Shown piece after piece: positions 11,646 through 24,280 of a DNA stretch of 64,000 nucleotides. Below the pieces are notes generated by a model. It was not told where the DNA came from. It searched no databases and saw only the letters and a program-made list of their open reading frames with translations. Made by a program: the position numbers and the translations under genes. Numbering within the stretch: position 1 is the first letter of the stretch; each line of letters opens with the position of its first letter. The DNA comes from Antedon mediterranea (Eukaryota; Echinodermata; Crinoidea; Comatulida; Antedonidae), in assembly GCF_964355755.1 (NCBI RefSeq), contig NC_092670.1:7811201-7875200 (forward strand), written 5' to 3'.

Positions 11646-12194
11646 AATATTAAATTATTAACCATACATTTATTTTTAAATTAATACAGTACCACCCCGC
11701 CCAAAAATAGTGCTTATTTCAGCCGTTGTTTAAATCATATCGGTAACACCCGACAAAATCATAGAAGCCAAAAACACCTTGTACCAAAGTGTGGATCTAG
11801 TTGTACTTGGCACTGCAATCTTTGCTCTCACTTCATTCATTTCTCTTTAATAACACCTAAGCCTACAAATCAGACATTTAACAACTTGTCTGAAACACAA
11901 AGATAAAAGCAACTACTGTTTATATTGTCATCTGTTGTATTTAACTCCTGCTTGTATTTAAGAGTTTTACCTGTCGAACAAAAAAAAAAAGAAAAAAACA
12001 AAAATGTGCCTTTCTCATTTATTGCTTGGATTATTATTGTTTTACATTGATACGTATGTGTGTGCAAAAAGATACCTGTACAATCCTCCTGAAATTTTGA
12101 AAATTCATCAACTTTGGATATTTATACAAACTATTGAAATTTACTTATATATGGATCATGATTATATTTTTGTATGCCATTTTAATATTATAAC

Positions 12195-12226
<32 letters not shown>

Positions 12227-13122
12227 ACCTGAAAACAAATATCTCTGGAATTGTTATATTTTATTCTAATTAATCATGTTATAAATGTATCATTTGAAAA
12301 TAAACATAGAAATCAATTATCTTTATTTGTCTAAAGTACATTTGTTATAAACTCGTAAATTTCGAATAATAATTATATGATTGGTGTATATAATTATTTT
12401 ATAGTTTATATTTCTGAATTTCTATCTTAAATTTATATGTTTATATATGATATATTGTTTTATTTTTTTGTAATGTAATCTAAAAAAATGTTCAGTTCCT
12501 TCGGCTATATTAGCCATTTTTGTTATGTAATTGTTTATGTGAATAAAAGAACCAAAACATGTTTATAGACGAAATGTTTTTATTATTAAGGCCTAGCTCG
12601 TTTTTCAAACATCAGCAAACATTTTTTTTACTAAAAATATTGTTATTGTTATCGTTATCGTTATCGTTATCTTACGCATGCCAAAGAAAAACATGAGGAA
12701 TAAGAAAATTTTAATTGTGTTATTTTTATTTTTTGTTTGTTTCATTTGGAAGGAGATAAATGCATTTAATTCTATAATCATCATTCAGTTCAATTGCTAT
12801 ATGTCCGAAAATGAACTATCGTATTCAATAACATATACATATAATACTAAAGCCTCTCTTATTGAAATTTGTTATCTATGTTAACATACACTGATCCTTC
12901 GTACCGTTTATAGATTACGTCATTCTATTAATTAATCATGCACTATTATAGACCTCATTATAATTTTGAGTAGGCCTATAAACACGTTTTTAGGTAAATG
13001 GGCTATCCTCGAAATTCTTATCTCTCAAAGTATACTCCAAGTATATCATGTAATGTGGTAAGGTGTTATTGTACAGCTAAATGTAACAGATTAATTTGAA
13101 GGATTTCTTTCTTAATACATCA
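11646..13122. other. AT-rich intergenic DNA with simple repeats
   Basis: A degenerate lone 48-bp monomer lies near 11712-11757 (GCTTATTTCAGC and ACACCCGAC are recognisable). A (TA)n run of about 30 bp is at 12197-12226, and tandem GTTATC hexamers are at 12642-12672. Short frames at 12004 and 12678 begin with hydrophobic residues but have no domain and very AT-rich codons, so I do not call them genes. Confidence 0.6.
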
Positions 13123-16100
13123 TCAGAACCCTTTTATTTCCTTGCCTGGCATACAATGTCTACCGCCATCTATTGGTAAATGATGACCCGTTATGGACGC
13201 TGAGTCATCTGAGGCAAGAAATGCTATTGTGGATGCAACTTCAGTGTCCTCTCCATGTCGTCCGAGTGGATGATGTCGAACACTCGCGGCTTGGGCCTTA
13301 CAAAATAAAATATACAGGTTGTTAATGATTATCTGTTAGGAAAAATTGCGTTCTTCGCGCATTAAAATTGTATTGTAAAAAAGTGAAATGGTTTATACTT
13401 TATGTCTCTCATTTGACCACGATTTAAAATCTCGACATGTAGTAGTGTTGAGGCGGTTTTAAAGAAACATTATAAATACAGTTTGACCCTGCCTTGTAAA
13501 ATGATTTAGGGTAGTTGTAGTTTTAACAATATGCAGCCACTTTTGTTGAATCCCCAAGTCTCCTTAATAGGGGTTTCTACTGTATTCTTATTTCATGAAT
13601 GTGTTTTTTTAAATGTTAATAGTATTCACAAAACAAACACAATGGACGACATTCACTGAAGGGTAGCTAATCGTTCTTCGCGCATTAAAATTGCATTGTA
13701 AAGAAGTGAAATGGTTTATACTTTATGTCTCTCATTTGACCACGATTTAAAATCTCGACATGTAGTAGTGTTGAGGCGGTTTTAAAGAAACATTATAAAT
13801 ACAATTATATATAAAATTATATATAAAATTATATATAATTTTATATATAAAATTATATATAAAATTATAAGAGAAAAAAGGAAACAACTAAAGCTCAGAA
13901 AAGCGCAGGACGTGTGGAAAGATAGAAAATAAAGTGTTGTTTAGTTTGACTATTACAAGTATACATTTTCTAGTAATACTTTCATTTATTTAATTATAGC
14001 TGTACATTTTCAGATAGCTTGTTATATTAGGATAATCCTGAAACATCCATTACCATAACACAGTCTATTCTTGAACTTAACTTTTCTAATTACTAAATGA
14101 CATAAAACACTTACCAATTCCCAATCCACTCCGTTTCTTTCAAACAAAGGTGTGTGAACGATACCAGGGCTAACAAAGAAATATTATGATAGAGTCATGT
14201 TATTATTAAAGTTATATTAGAAACTTTACATTTAGAGTAGGCCTAAATTGGTTATATTAAAGAACACCAGTTGTGAAACTTACCAAACAGAATTTACTCG
14301 AACTCCATGCGGTGCTAATTCTACAAAAAAAACCCCAAAAAACACGATGGTGAAACATTACTATAATATTTAACAAATAATAAATAATATATATATATAC
14401 ACGGTAAAACCTCTGTTGTGCGAAACTCCTACTTGGGGGACTTTTCTCATCTTCTTCGAATGAGGAAAACTAATGTTTGAGGAACACATGCATTTGAATT
14501 ATGAATGCGTTTCATTCTAGGACTTAATGGAAAACTATATGAACTGAATTTTCTACACAACCTATATAAAGCTGCATTTATTTATTTATTTATTTTTATG
14601 ATGATGATATGGGCCAGGTTTATATTTTAGGCCTAATTTGCACTTACCGACAGCTGAATTTGTTGTCAACTTATCAAGCATGTATTTTGATAAACTGTAG
14701 AAAAACACATCACCACTCTGAAAACAGAACAATGTAAATCGTTCAGAAGTAGCGCCTTTTCTGTATTTGTGAACAGTGTTCTGTATATGCTTTAGCATTC
14801 AAGAGAATGTTAACGAATTAATGCTGTGAGGTGGTAGCAAAACAATTAATTTCTCACTTACCGAAACTTTGCTTACAACACTTGAAACATTAACAATTGT
14901 TCCTAAAAATAAAAGAATATCAACGGAGTTAAAAATTATCTCTATATTCCTTTCAATATTTATTTGTTTGTAAAAGCTTTGTAACGTTTGACTAGGCCTA
15001 TAGGGTTTTTTTTTCACAAAGCTGTAAATATACAATGGGACACCCATTGGAGGAAGCAACGCAAGCGTAACTTAAACTATGCAATTTGTTAAATCGCTTG
15101 CGTTTCGTCTACATTTTGGCGTTGCGTCTCTAATGGGAAACACTTGAAGGGTTTCCCGTAAACAAAGTAGATGACGTATGTTTTAACACTTTACGCGCTG
15201 ACTCTTTTTTATATAGGTGTCCTCTTAATACTGAATGTACTGTAATTTAGAAACCTACCTTTAGTTTTGATGAGATGTGGTGATGCAAGTTGTGATAAAT
15301 AGAACACCGCCCTCACATTGACATTCATGACTAGTTCATAATCATCCATTGTACTATTTTGAAAATCTTTAAGCACACAAACTCCGGCATTATTTACCTA
15401 AAAATAGTTAAAATAAAAGAAAATATTCAAATTGTATTGTTCTTTACGAAAATTCATATGCTTTTATCGTTCATACAACATTATTATCATATTTTATTTT
15501 ATTAAAAAAGACGCAATGAATAAGTTAAACGGAAAAAAGTGGGGATCAGAGCTTTAGACTTTTTAGTCAAAATTAGAATGATTTTAGGGTAATTGATTAA
15601 AGGAGCGAATTAATGCTAACCGGCTAAGAGAAAGTTGTCTTTAGTTGGAGGGAGTTTCTAATAGCATTTTTGTCTGTAATAAGGGTTATTTCTATATCGG
15701 TTTGAAAGGGAAATTAAATAGCAGCATAACAAAAAACTTTAATTTTTATTCATTTTTATTCAACCTTATAGAGGGGACCCTAAACAGCGTATGCTAACAA
15801 TCAAGGGGCCCTCGTAATGAGTTATACTAAAAATATTTGTTGTAACTTACCAAGACGTCAATTCGATTAAAACGTTTAATTGTGACGTCAACGATTCGCT
15901 CCAAATCAGAATCATTCGTCATCTCAGCGATTTGTAAAAGAACCTGTAGAATCAAATACAATATGTTATATTGTGTTTTAAATTGTATTGTATCTATGTT
16001 TTTAAGCTCAGGAAAACAAATTTCATATTTGTTATGGTATATGACAATGAATTGAATCTTGAATCTTGAATGTTTAAAACAAAAATATACACTTTGATGA

Positions 16101-17109
16101 TCATCGGCCTTTAAAGTGATTTTAAATGTATTGTACTGTATTATTATTACTATTATAATAAGCATTTATTTTGTAGAACATTTAAGTATAATTCAGTTTT
16201 TACCAACTTACGTACACCATAACGGTAAGTTACTGAAACTAAAGCCTTTAATAATTGAGCCAATAGCCTTATTTGTTTTAACATGCATACGTACGTGAAA
16301 CAAATAAAAAACTGAAAGTTCTACCTGATCTGAGTTTAGACCCCATTGCTGGCAATCTTTTCCTACGGCGTTCAGTCTCTCTTCGTTCCTTCCGACAAGG
16401 GACACAATGCATCCCAGGGAAGCAAAATGACGCGCTACGGCTGCCCCTATTCCAGAGCTAGCCCCTAATAATGTAATCAAATACAAATATGATTGACGCC
16501 TTGTTGATAACATCACGGTTGAGTGATCTCACACTGACAAGCTTATTATGGCCAAGTGTTAAGAAATTATGAACACATTCAATACTTATTTAGATAATCG
16601 GTACACAAAATCTCTACATAAAGAAATACATAATACAGATGTAGGCCTACTGTATATCAATTTGAATACTGATGATCGTTTAAAATCACATAAAAACAGT
16701 GAAAATGTAGGCTATCTTCGCTATACATATATCTAACGGTGTCCTTGATATGCTGCAGACTCCATTATGAGACACCGCTTGATGACGTTTCAAGGGGACA
16801 CTTTTCCCTTGTTTAATGAGAAAGTGTCCCTTTAATATGAATATCTCAAATAATGGATTCTACTGTAATATTTATCACATAATTACGCCATTAATATTGT
16901 CGTGGAGTTTGATTGAAAAACATTCAAATCCGAGCTATGAAAACTATAGTCACCAGTTATCATTGTAACACAGCTAGGAGAAGCATTGACATCACGGACG
17001 AGGGCTTATGACCTAAATTACTATGTTTACACACAACTTATTCAAGCTACTATAATGTGTTTGAAAACTTACCAGTTATTAATGCTACCTTTCCTTTTAA
17101 AGATGTCAT
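13123..17109 (-). CDS. Classical short-chain dehydrogenase/reductase (SDR), nine exons, 261 residues
   Basis: This is an NAD(P)(H)-dependent oxidoreductase of the FabG-like classical SDR type; the substrate cannot be told from sequence. Exons in transcript order: 17109-17073, 16464-16325, 15943-15851, 15397-15259, 14902-14862, 14717-14648, 14320-14284, 14169-14115, 13296-13123 (TGA). All introns are GT-AG and all phases match (786 coding bases). The protein starts MTSLKGKVALITG. Visible motifs are the cofactor glycine motif TGASSGIG (12-19), NNAG (92-95), the catalytic residues N117 (best guess), S144, Y157 and K161 (YSLSK), then LAPHGVRVNS, a PG motif, and a C-terminal ITGHHLPIDGG. Length is normal for the family. 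No signal peptide or targeting signal is evident, so it is probably cytosolic. The last intron carries a 132-bp direct duplication, and another holds a retrotransposon-like tail. Confidence 0.93.
13349..13480 (+). repeat. 132-bp direct duplication, copy 1 (SDR last intron)
   Basis: The segment from CGTTCTTCGCGCATTAAAAT to ATTATAAATACA is repeated at 13672-13803 with only about two mismatches and no length change. The copies are 191 bp apart within one intron, which points to a recent event. Confidence 0.9.
13672..13803 (+). repeat. 132-bp direct duplication, copy 2
   Basis: This copy is nearly identical to 13349-13480. It runs straight into a palindromic AT tract (13801-13870) made of repeated AAAATTATATAT, which can fold on itself and may mark the junction where the duplication arose. 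Confidence 0.9.
15033..15148 (+). mobile_element. Diverged family A element inside an SDR intron
   Basis: GCAACGCAAGCGTAAC and, facing it, GCGTTTCGTC plus GCGTTGCGTC reproduce the inner inverted parts of family A. AATGGGACACCCATT and CTAATGGGAAACACTT are the degraded ends. TTAA borders are not preserved. Confidence 0.35.
16000..16070 (+). repeat. Retrotransposon-like 3' tail in an SDR intron
   Basis: GACAATGAATTGAATCTTGA ends in repeated GAATCTT units. This is the same kind of short-motif tail as at 5080, with a different motif. No coding part is visible. Confidence 0.4.
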
Positions 17110-19941
17110 TTTTAAGCTGCCAAAAATTGCCTGGTAAAAATATCCGAACGAAAAACCACGCTGTAGAACGACTGGGATTGCGTTGAAAGCGATTTACTAG
17201 GCCTACCCGCATAATTTAATAATGTATTACCGACCAGCAATAGTTTCTGATGGATTTGCACATGAATCTAATTTACATTCTAAACCTGTTCAAAAATGTT
17301 TTTCTATCAAATAATATATAAATTAATTAATCAAACATCGTTTCCTTCTATTAATGTATTGATAATTCAAGGATATTTAGGCACAGTGGGACCCCTCTTT
17401 CCCCAAGGTGTAACATTTTCGTTATCCGAACGGAATCTAATGGATGTGTGTAAAATGTGTTTATAAGAACAAATCTCGATTCAAGGCACACTTTGCTTAG
17501 TCCCGAAGAGTGTCCTTTTAATAGGAATTCTACTGTATTTTATCAATAATGTAAAACATTTGTGTGTGTTTTTTTTAATACTGTACTTAAAAATTGAGAG
17601 CGACAGAGGGCGTGTTATTTCATATTTTAGCTCATATTGACAGATAAAGATAAGTAACTGTAGATTTTAGTATACAGCTATTGTGGAGTCACCATTAATT
17701 TTTCTGAAAATCTGTACTGTAGTGAGTATCTATTAAACTCTAAAAAACAAACAAAAAAACAAAACAAAATGCTATACTTCGGCAAAATTGTATTTTTCCA
17801 CGCAATTTCTTTTTTCTTACAATTTCCGATATAAGCAAATTAGAACAAAACGTAATTTTGTATTGAACCCTCATTCATGTTCACGTGACACCACCCGCCA
17901 CCTCATATTATGGTATCATTCGTTGCAATGAAAGAGTATAGCATAATAGGCCTACACATTTATTGGCTTATACACAACAACAGGACCAAATATTGCCTTA
18001 AAAATGTTTTAATGAAAGAACAATACCATGAACGTACACCTTTCTTGGCTTAGTTGCGATGAGTGGATTTCAGGCCGAAATGTTTGACTTTGACGATGCT
18101 GTGTAATGAAAAAAACAATAGGCCTTAAAACTTAGCCCACACCTTTTCCTGGCTTAGAATTTGCGGCGAGTAGGCTAAAACAGGCCGAAATGTGACTTTA
18201 AAAATGCTGTAATCAAAAAACAATAGACTTTTTGAAATACAACGAGCATTTGAAAGGTATTTAGGACGACTGAGTATAAAACACTTAATTAAATAAGGTG
18301 TTTGCTTTATTCTTAGCCTAACAAGGAAGCTACCTCTAGCCACGTGTGTGTAGATTTAAGCTGTGTAACATATTTACAGGAGTGATTATAATTACATTGT
18401 AGATAGTTCTGGATTTCAATGGCGACACGCTTTACCCTATTTACTTTTACCTGATAATCGCGCTCAGGTATTGTAGTCACATCCACGTGCCTGTAACTCC
18501 GATTCCATTGTCTTGCGTGGATCCGCAACACCCGTGTCTTAATCCCAGCTCATTCATGTTAATATTATTATATAATAGGACTTTTTGCAGGTTTCAAGTG
18601 CCCGGTTAGTAAAGTGGACAGAAGAGATTTAAAACTCAGACTTTTACTATTGCTATAAGTGTCTATTTCCGTTTAACAAAATAAAAATAAAAGGAGGCAT
18701 ACAAACATGCTATGAAAACTTGTTATCATATTCTATGTTATGCCGTTGTTTAAAACAGCATAGTGAGATACGGTAAGCGTATAATTATATACACTTTTTA
18801 ACAATTATAAACAATTTTGTGAGGCCATTTTACACAGACGAGCGAAAAAAAAAACACGAAAAAATGAATTGAAACGAATAATCTGTTTATACATACATAG
18901 CTTTCTATTGTTTTCCGTTACCGCTCGTCTGTGAAAATTAGCCTTAATAATCAAAATGCAATATAAAATTCATAATTTAATAATCAAAGCATGGATGTTT
19001 CCAGGTTATAAAGTAGCCTACAGTACATCATTCGTTTACTTGTATAATGTTCTATTTATGTTTCATAGTATTTATTAATAGAAATATCACTTATTTTAAC
19101 ATTTTTGGAAGCCACAATGGGTTAATAATGATTAATAAAATATATATTTTAATTAATACAAAAATGTAACCGATACAATACCGTATACTTGCTGGGGTGG
19201 TTTTTTTTTCACTGTATTATTTTGATATGAAAATCAGTTTTTTAAATAAAACAAAAATCAAATCAACCTAGGTAAAACCTCTATTATGTATGTACCACCT
19301 CCTGAATCACTGGTGCCTGGATACGTAGCTATAGTGTGTAAAACATAATATATTTCTCCTTGTTCTTCACACAAAGGTTATCCCCTTGTCTCTATGATAT
19401 TTTGATATACTGTAATATGGGATTATTAATATATAGCCCCGATTTTAAGAAGACTTCAGTTTATAAGGCTTGGCAGTAGTATTCAAACTTATACAAACGT
19501 TAATTTGAATTGTGTCCCCCTAAATAAGGTTGTACCAAAAAAAGTAGGTACCATGTATATAATTTTAAATAGTTGTTATTATGACGCTCGAATGTCGTCA
19601 ATGCCATGTTTAGAGGTTATGGTAATTAACGTTTTTAATTGCATTTTAAAATGACAGATCTGTTATGAGTCTTAATTGCGGTATGCCTCTAAACAATATT
19701 CATTTTCTGTTGTAACATGTGTAGTAATTGTGATTGGCTAGTCCGCGTTGCTCTTAGTTATTTGCCTATGAAGTGCTATCCGTGGATAACGTGTTACGTC
19801 AACCAGAACAAAAATTCGCGAGTTATTGATTTTTTTTACACGATGAGAAAAATACTTTTAAATTTATTAATTTAATCGTTAACAATATTTTAAATTCAAC
19901 CATGGTGGTGGCCTACAATATAACAGATAACATGAAATAAA
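17110..19941. other. Intergenic DNA upstream of the SDR gene
   Basis: Two possible acceptors (TTTTACCAG and TTCTACAG, about 17135-17165) could end a 5' UTR exon of the SDR gene. No TATA box or CpG island is obvious. Short frames at 18125-18531 show no domain. I see nothing else of note. Confidence 0.5.
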
Positions 19942-20286
19942 ATGATGATGGTTGTAATGATAATAATGATGATGATGATGATGAATTGATGGTTGTGATG
20001 ATGATAATGATGATTGTGATGATGATAATGGTTGTGATGATGATGATGATGATTGTGTTGATGATGGTGATGATGATGATTGTGATGATTGTGATGATGA
20101 TAATGGTTGTGATGAAGATGATGATGATGATGATGATGATTGTGTTGATGATGGCGATGATGATGATTGTGATGATTGTGATGATGATAATGATTGTGAC
20201 GATAATAATGGTTGTGATGAAGATGATGATGATTGTGATGACGACGATGATGATGATTGTGATGACGACGATGATGATGATGATTG

Positions 20287-20318
<32 letters not shown>

Positions 20319-20392
20319 GTGATGATGATTGTGGTGATGATTGTGATGAAGATGCTTGTGATGATGATTGTGATGACGATGATGATGATTGT
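19942..20392 (+). repeat. (GAT)n/(GATTGT)n microsatellite
   Basis: About 450 bp of GATGATGAT is interrupted by GATTGT and GATAAT variants. On the minus strand it reads as a run of His and Asn; on the plus strand as Met, Val and Ile. Both long frames (19896-20609 minus and 19986-20414 plus) come from the repeat. The minus frame also passes through the neighbouring transposon end at 20411-20440, giving KLCLHYQTL, the same peptide that appears near 58280 from another copy of that element. Confidence 0.95.
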
Positions 20393-20410
20393 TTGTCATT
20401 TGATTGTTAT

Positions 20411-20440
20411 ATAAAGTTTGATAGTGTAGACAGAGCTTTA
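20411..20440 (-). mobile_element. Solitary terminal repeat of family B
   Basis: ATAAAGTTTGATAGTGTAGA followed by CAGAGCTTTA matches the right terminus of the family B elements at 21812, 32461 and 49820. No left end was found nearby, so this is a fragment next to the GAT microsatellite. Confidence 0.65.
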
Positions 20441-21811
20441 TTAGAAAAGTATGATTTAATTGTAAAAAGTGAAAACCCTTATAATCAATAAAATCCATCG
20501 ACAGGTGAGTAAATGTATCCATAACGATTTTGATATCAAATACAAATATTATCAAAGCAACCGCATGTATTTTTCTATTTCCAATCAAACAGGTAAATGT
20601 ATTTAACATTAGTTAAGTAAACCCTTATTGTGTTGATTTATTTATAGATGATCGGATTGTATTATCATTTCCCATCCTATGAGTTATAAACCACAATATT
20701 TATTTTGATAACAAAATGAGCTAGAGTGTGGCGCAACCCACGTGTTATAAATGCTTTAATATTCGCAACTGTTTCAATGAATCAAAGTTGTTTATTGGAG
20801 TTGTGTTTATTTACCGTACTAATAATTTAATTTCATTTTGAATATTATTTTTATAATTGTTTTCCGACTTTCTGTTTGAAAATTAAGAGGTAAGCTTGGT
20901 TTTCAAGGAATATTTTAGATTTTATCTAAATGTATTTTAAGGATTGGAGAGACGTAGCCCTATGTTAGTTAACATATTTCTTTAAAACAATCCTTAAAAA
21001 ATTGGAATATTGTTTTCACTTAGGCTACAAATAAACGGTTAAATTCAACGAAAAATCAATAGGCTGGTAGCCGATATGACTTTTTTCCTTTTAAATTACA
21101 TTTTTTTTGCAGATGAATATTTATTCAACATACAAATTTTAAAATACATAGGTCTATATATTTCTTTAAAATGAAATATTATTTATTTTATTTTAATACA
21201 CGATATTTTTAACGTATTTGTATTTTGTACAAAACTCAATAAAAAATTTAGATATATATATTTTTTTCATTTACCATACATTTTTGCTCCATTCGTCTAT
21301 GAAATAATAGAGCATTTTTGTATACATTTGTATAAATCCAGTATTTTCTTTTTGTGGGTTTGTCATCACATTTATTTCAATTCTCTGTATATAATTTTCT
21401 TTCATTTATTTTTATGTTCAATATATTATTATAAATATTCTTACAAAGTTAAAAGTAGTTAAATATATATGCATATTTACATAATAAGATGATTGATTTC
21501 AATATAAAATCATATTTCCTAAATGTTGACATAGTAGATGTTTATGCATGAGTATTCACACAATCGAGAGATAATAGTTTAACGCTAGGTTGATCATTAT
21601 AGGTTTGGAAGTGGTCCGTGTGATATCTTCCCACGAGTCGTGTATAGAAAACTCCAATGAACAACAAGAAGAAACCAATTGTAACAGTAACATCTAACGG
21701 AAGTGTATTATTAGGTCAATTCAAGACTATTCGTTCATGATTGATATAAGTAATCTATTAGGATTCACTATCCAAAAATAATTGAGCTTGTAAATTGAAA
21801 TTTACCTCTTT
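20441..21811. other. AT-rich intergenic DNA
   Basis: Nothing supportable was seen: no domain-bearing frame, no ordered repeat and no RNA gene signature. Confidence 0.6.
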
Positions 21812-22185
21812 TTAAAGCTCTGTCCACACTATCAATCTACTTTGAAAAAAGTGTGATGTGTCGGACACATCACACTTTCACATCACCGGCCAAACCAGAG
21901 GCCAAACCAGAGGTGTCATTCAACATAAATGTTATGTGCGAGAGTACCATTTCCGGCCATCTAGGGTGTAAATTACCAAAAATCGCTTCGCCACAACCCC
22001 AACCATGGTGGGGCTGTGACTCAAGTACTTAGTGTCGGAATGCCCCCCCCCCCCCCGGGCCAAGCGTGACGCTTGATGTGAATCCTGGGGAGAACACTGT
22101 GTCCAAATATGGTAGTAATATGACACATCATGGGCACATCACATTTTGTTGTCACATAAAATTTTACAGTGTATACAAAGCTTAA
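21812..22185 (+). mobile_element. Inverted-repeat element, family B (copy 1)
   Basis: TTAAAGCTCTGTCCACACTA at the left is inverted at the right as GTATACAAAGCTTAA, with TTAA at both borders. Just inside the left end GTGTGATGTGT faces ACACATCACAC, a second inner inverted pair. The middle carries a run of about 14 C (22043-22056). The frame at 21932-22126 lies inside the element and is not a gene. Confidence 0.7.
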
Positions 22186-22249
22186 GACCGAGTTTTCCAG
22201 TTTGTTTGTGTTTGCATTACATTTTTATTTATTCACTTTGACTAAAAAT

Positions 22250-22470
22250 AAGATCAAAAAAGTAAAGTTGTTATAAGTGATTTTTATTGATACTTTATTG
22301 AAACTACAAAATAGCCTGATTTTATTAATCTTTATTTTTTATGTTTTTGGAGGACAATACCTTACCAATCTTATGGAATCGTCTGCTATTTAAGAAACAT
22401 CGTGCCTGGATCTTCTAAGACAATCAATTATAAGGATTGGTATTTCCCGGGTTCCAAAGCTTACTGCTGT
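22250..22470 (+). repeat. AT-rich dispersed family D, partial copy
   Basis: ACTTTATTGAAACTACAAAA, then CCTGATTTTATTA, then GTTTTTGGAGGACAATAC and a late CCCGGGTTCC match the second half of the copies at 33830 and 34555. The first half is missing. Family D has no clear terminal repeats. Confidence 0.5.
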
Positions 22471-24280
22471 TTAAATAATAAAGCTCCATAAAGCCTACAA
22501 AGTGCTATATCTATTGTGTTTTATTCCTTGAATTGTACAGAATAAGCAGTTTGTACGTATTTGTCAGATCCCTATTATTTTGATTTTCACAGAGCTTGGA
22601 AAAAAATATAAAGAAGTTTGATCACGGCCTTTGTTCACTAATTACGAGACAATAACGTATTAATGCGATAGACACGTTTGCACTACAATTTGTAAAGAAA
22701 CAGTTAAGCAGTTTGCTAAAATGTCTAAGATAAGAGAAGCTGCAGAGTAAAGGCCCATTCATAGACAACGATATAATATAAATATTCATTTTTTAACATA
22801 AAACCAAAAATATATATAGTTTACATCCTACTATAGAATACCATTTTACTGTCTTTTATGAAAATAATGTTTTCACACGTAATGATTGGTAAGAGCAATA
22901 ATATCGTGACGATACCACGTTTTTCTGTTTATCATGTCGTCATTTGATAGGAGGTTAAATAATATATTATGAGACACAGCATAAATGGTTATCAAGATTA
23001 AATTGTAAAACTTACCTTTAAATGTGAAACTACAGCAGCTATCCGTTTAACTTCATTCAGTCCAATGTTACCGTATCAATTCTGTTCACATTGTTCCTGC
23101 GAATAAATATTTTACGGAAAATGCATAAAAATCATCATTTTCCTTGGTGTTACAAATTGAAATTATTTAACGTACCAATGAATGTTTACCCTGTTTTTTC
23201 CATACATTTAGTAAGTTTGTAGGTGTGGTTCACACAAATTAGATATCGCTTTAAAATGGTCGTGTAGCTTTGAAGGAACTCTGTTGAATATATCGTTGGT
23301 AATGGTGCTGCTGATTGTCAAAAACTAATCTAAATCGCGAGACATTAAGACATTAAATACAAACAAGAACATGTGAATTTAATTTAACTGAATACTTTAT
23401 TATTTTTTCATATATATATATATATGGAAGCTTTGTGTGAAGTTGTCAAAATTACATAAAATAAACATTTTGTTTAAAACTATGTTCGTAATTTAAATAC
23501 ATTATAACATTGGTATTATACTTGTAAAAAAACAATAACACGAAAACGGCATTAATACCAGGTACTATAAAAAACAAAACTTTATAACAAAATAATTGGT
23601 TTTTTTTCTGATTGTCTATATAACGATAATACAAAAAACATATAAAAACAATAACAATTTATGTATATTCAAATGTTATATATGTCAAAGGTTTCTTAAG
23701 CAAAACATTCTTAAATAAATTCATGGTAGTTTTACCAACAGTTTAAAACAATATTCCCCAACAGAAGAAAGTCATATTAAGAGTTTTTAGAAAAAGTATG
23801 CAGAGATCGTAAAACAATTTATGGTAAGGTTACCAACAGTTAAAAAATGTCTCCCAACAAAAGTCACATGAAATAAGTCAATCGTCATTCAAAAAAAGTT
23901 TAAATATATGTTTTAAATTCTAAATTCTGCAACATTACATGTTACTTGTCATTTGCAAATAGGCGAATACCACTCATAATAATATTATTGTATTATTTCG
24001 TTCTATAGAGACTAAGTACGATAAACAAGGCACAATCAATGTAAACGTCACTTACTACAGATTACATCAGTTAATGAAGCCAATATAAATAAGTACATAC
24101 AAAATAGAGTTTAAGATAACCTAATACCAGGTTACCACTAGTTCTTTTTCATCCGTTTAAAATATTGCATCGACAAAAAATTCGTTAAACATTTAATACA
24201 TTTATACATTACTATAAGTGTTCTTTAGTAGTTCGTCACATTAAATTGCACATAATTAGGAGTTTGTTCATCATAGTTTA
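22471..24280. other. Downstream flank and probable 3' UTR of the bHLH gene
   Basis: The bHLH gene is transcribed towards lower coordinates, so its 3' UTR starts below 24281. On the minus strand ATTAAATG at about 24190-24197 and AATAAAG near 23396-23401 are possible poly(A) signals, and neither can be preferred. The rest is AT-rich with no gene; the frame at 23452-23634 is random. Confidence 0.4.

Noticed and set aside
12004-12198. Small frame beginning MCLSHLLLGLLLFYI, signal-peptide-like
   Set aside because: It sits in AT-rich DNA running into a (TA)n repeat, and the rest of the frame is low-complexity hydrophobic without cysteines or processing sites.
19896-20609. 237-residue His/Asn-rich minus-strand reading frame
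   Set aside because: It is the GAT microsatellite read in one frame. Its other part includes KLCLHYQTL, the translation of a family B transposon end, also seen near 58280.
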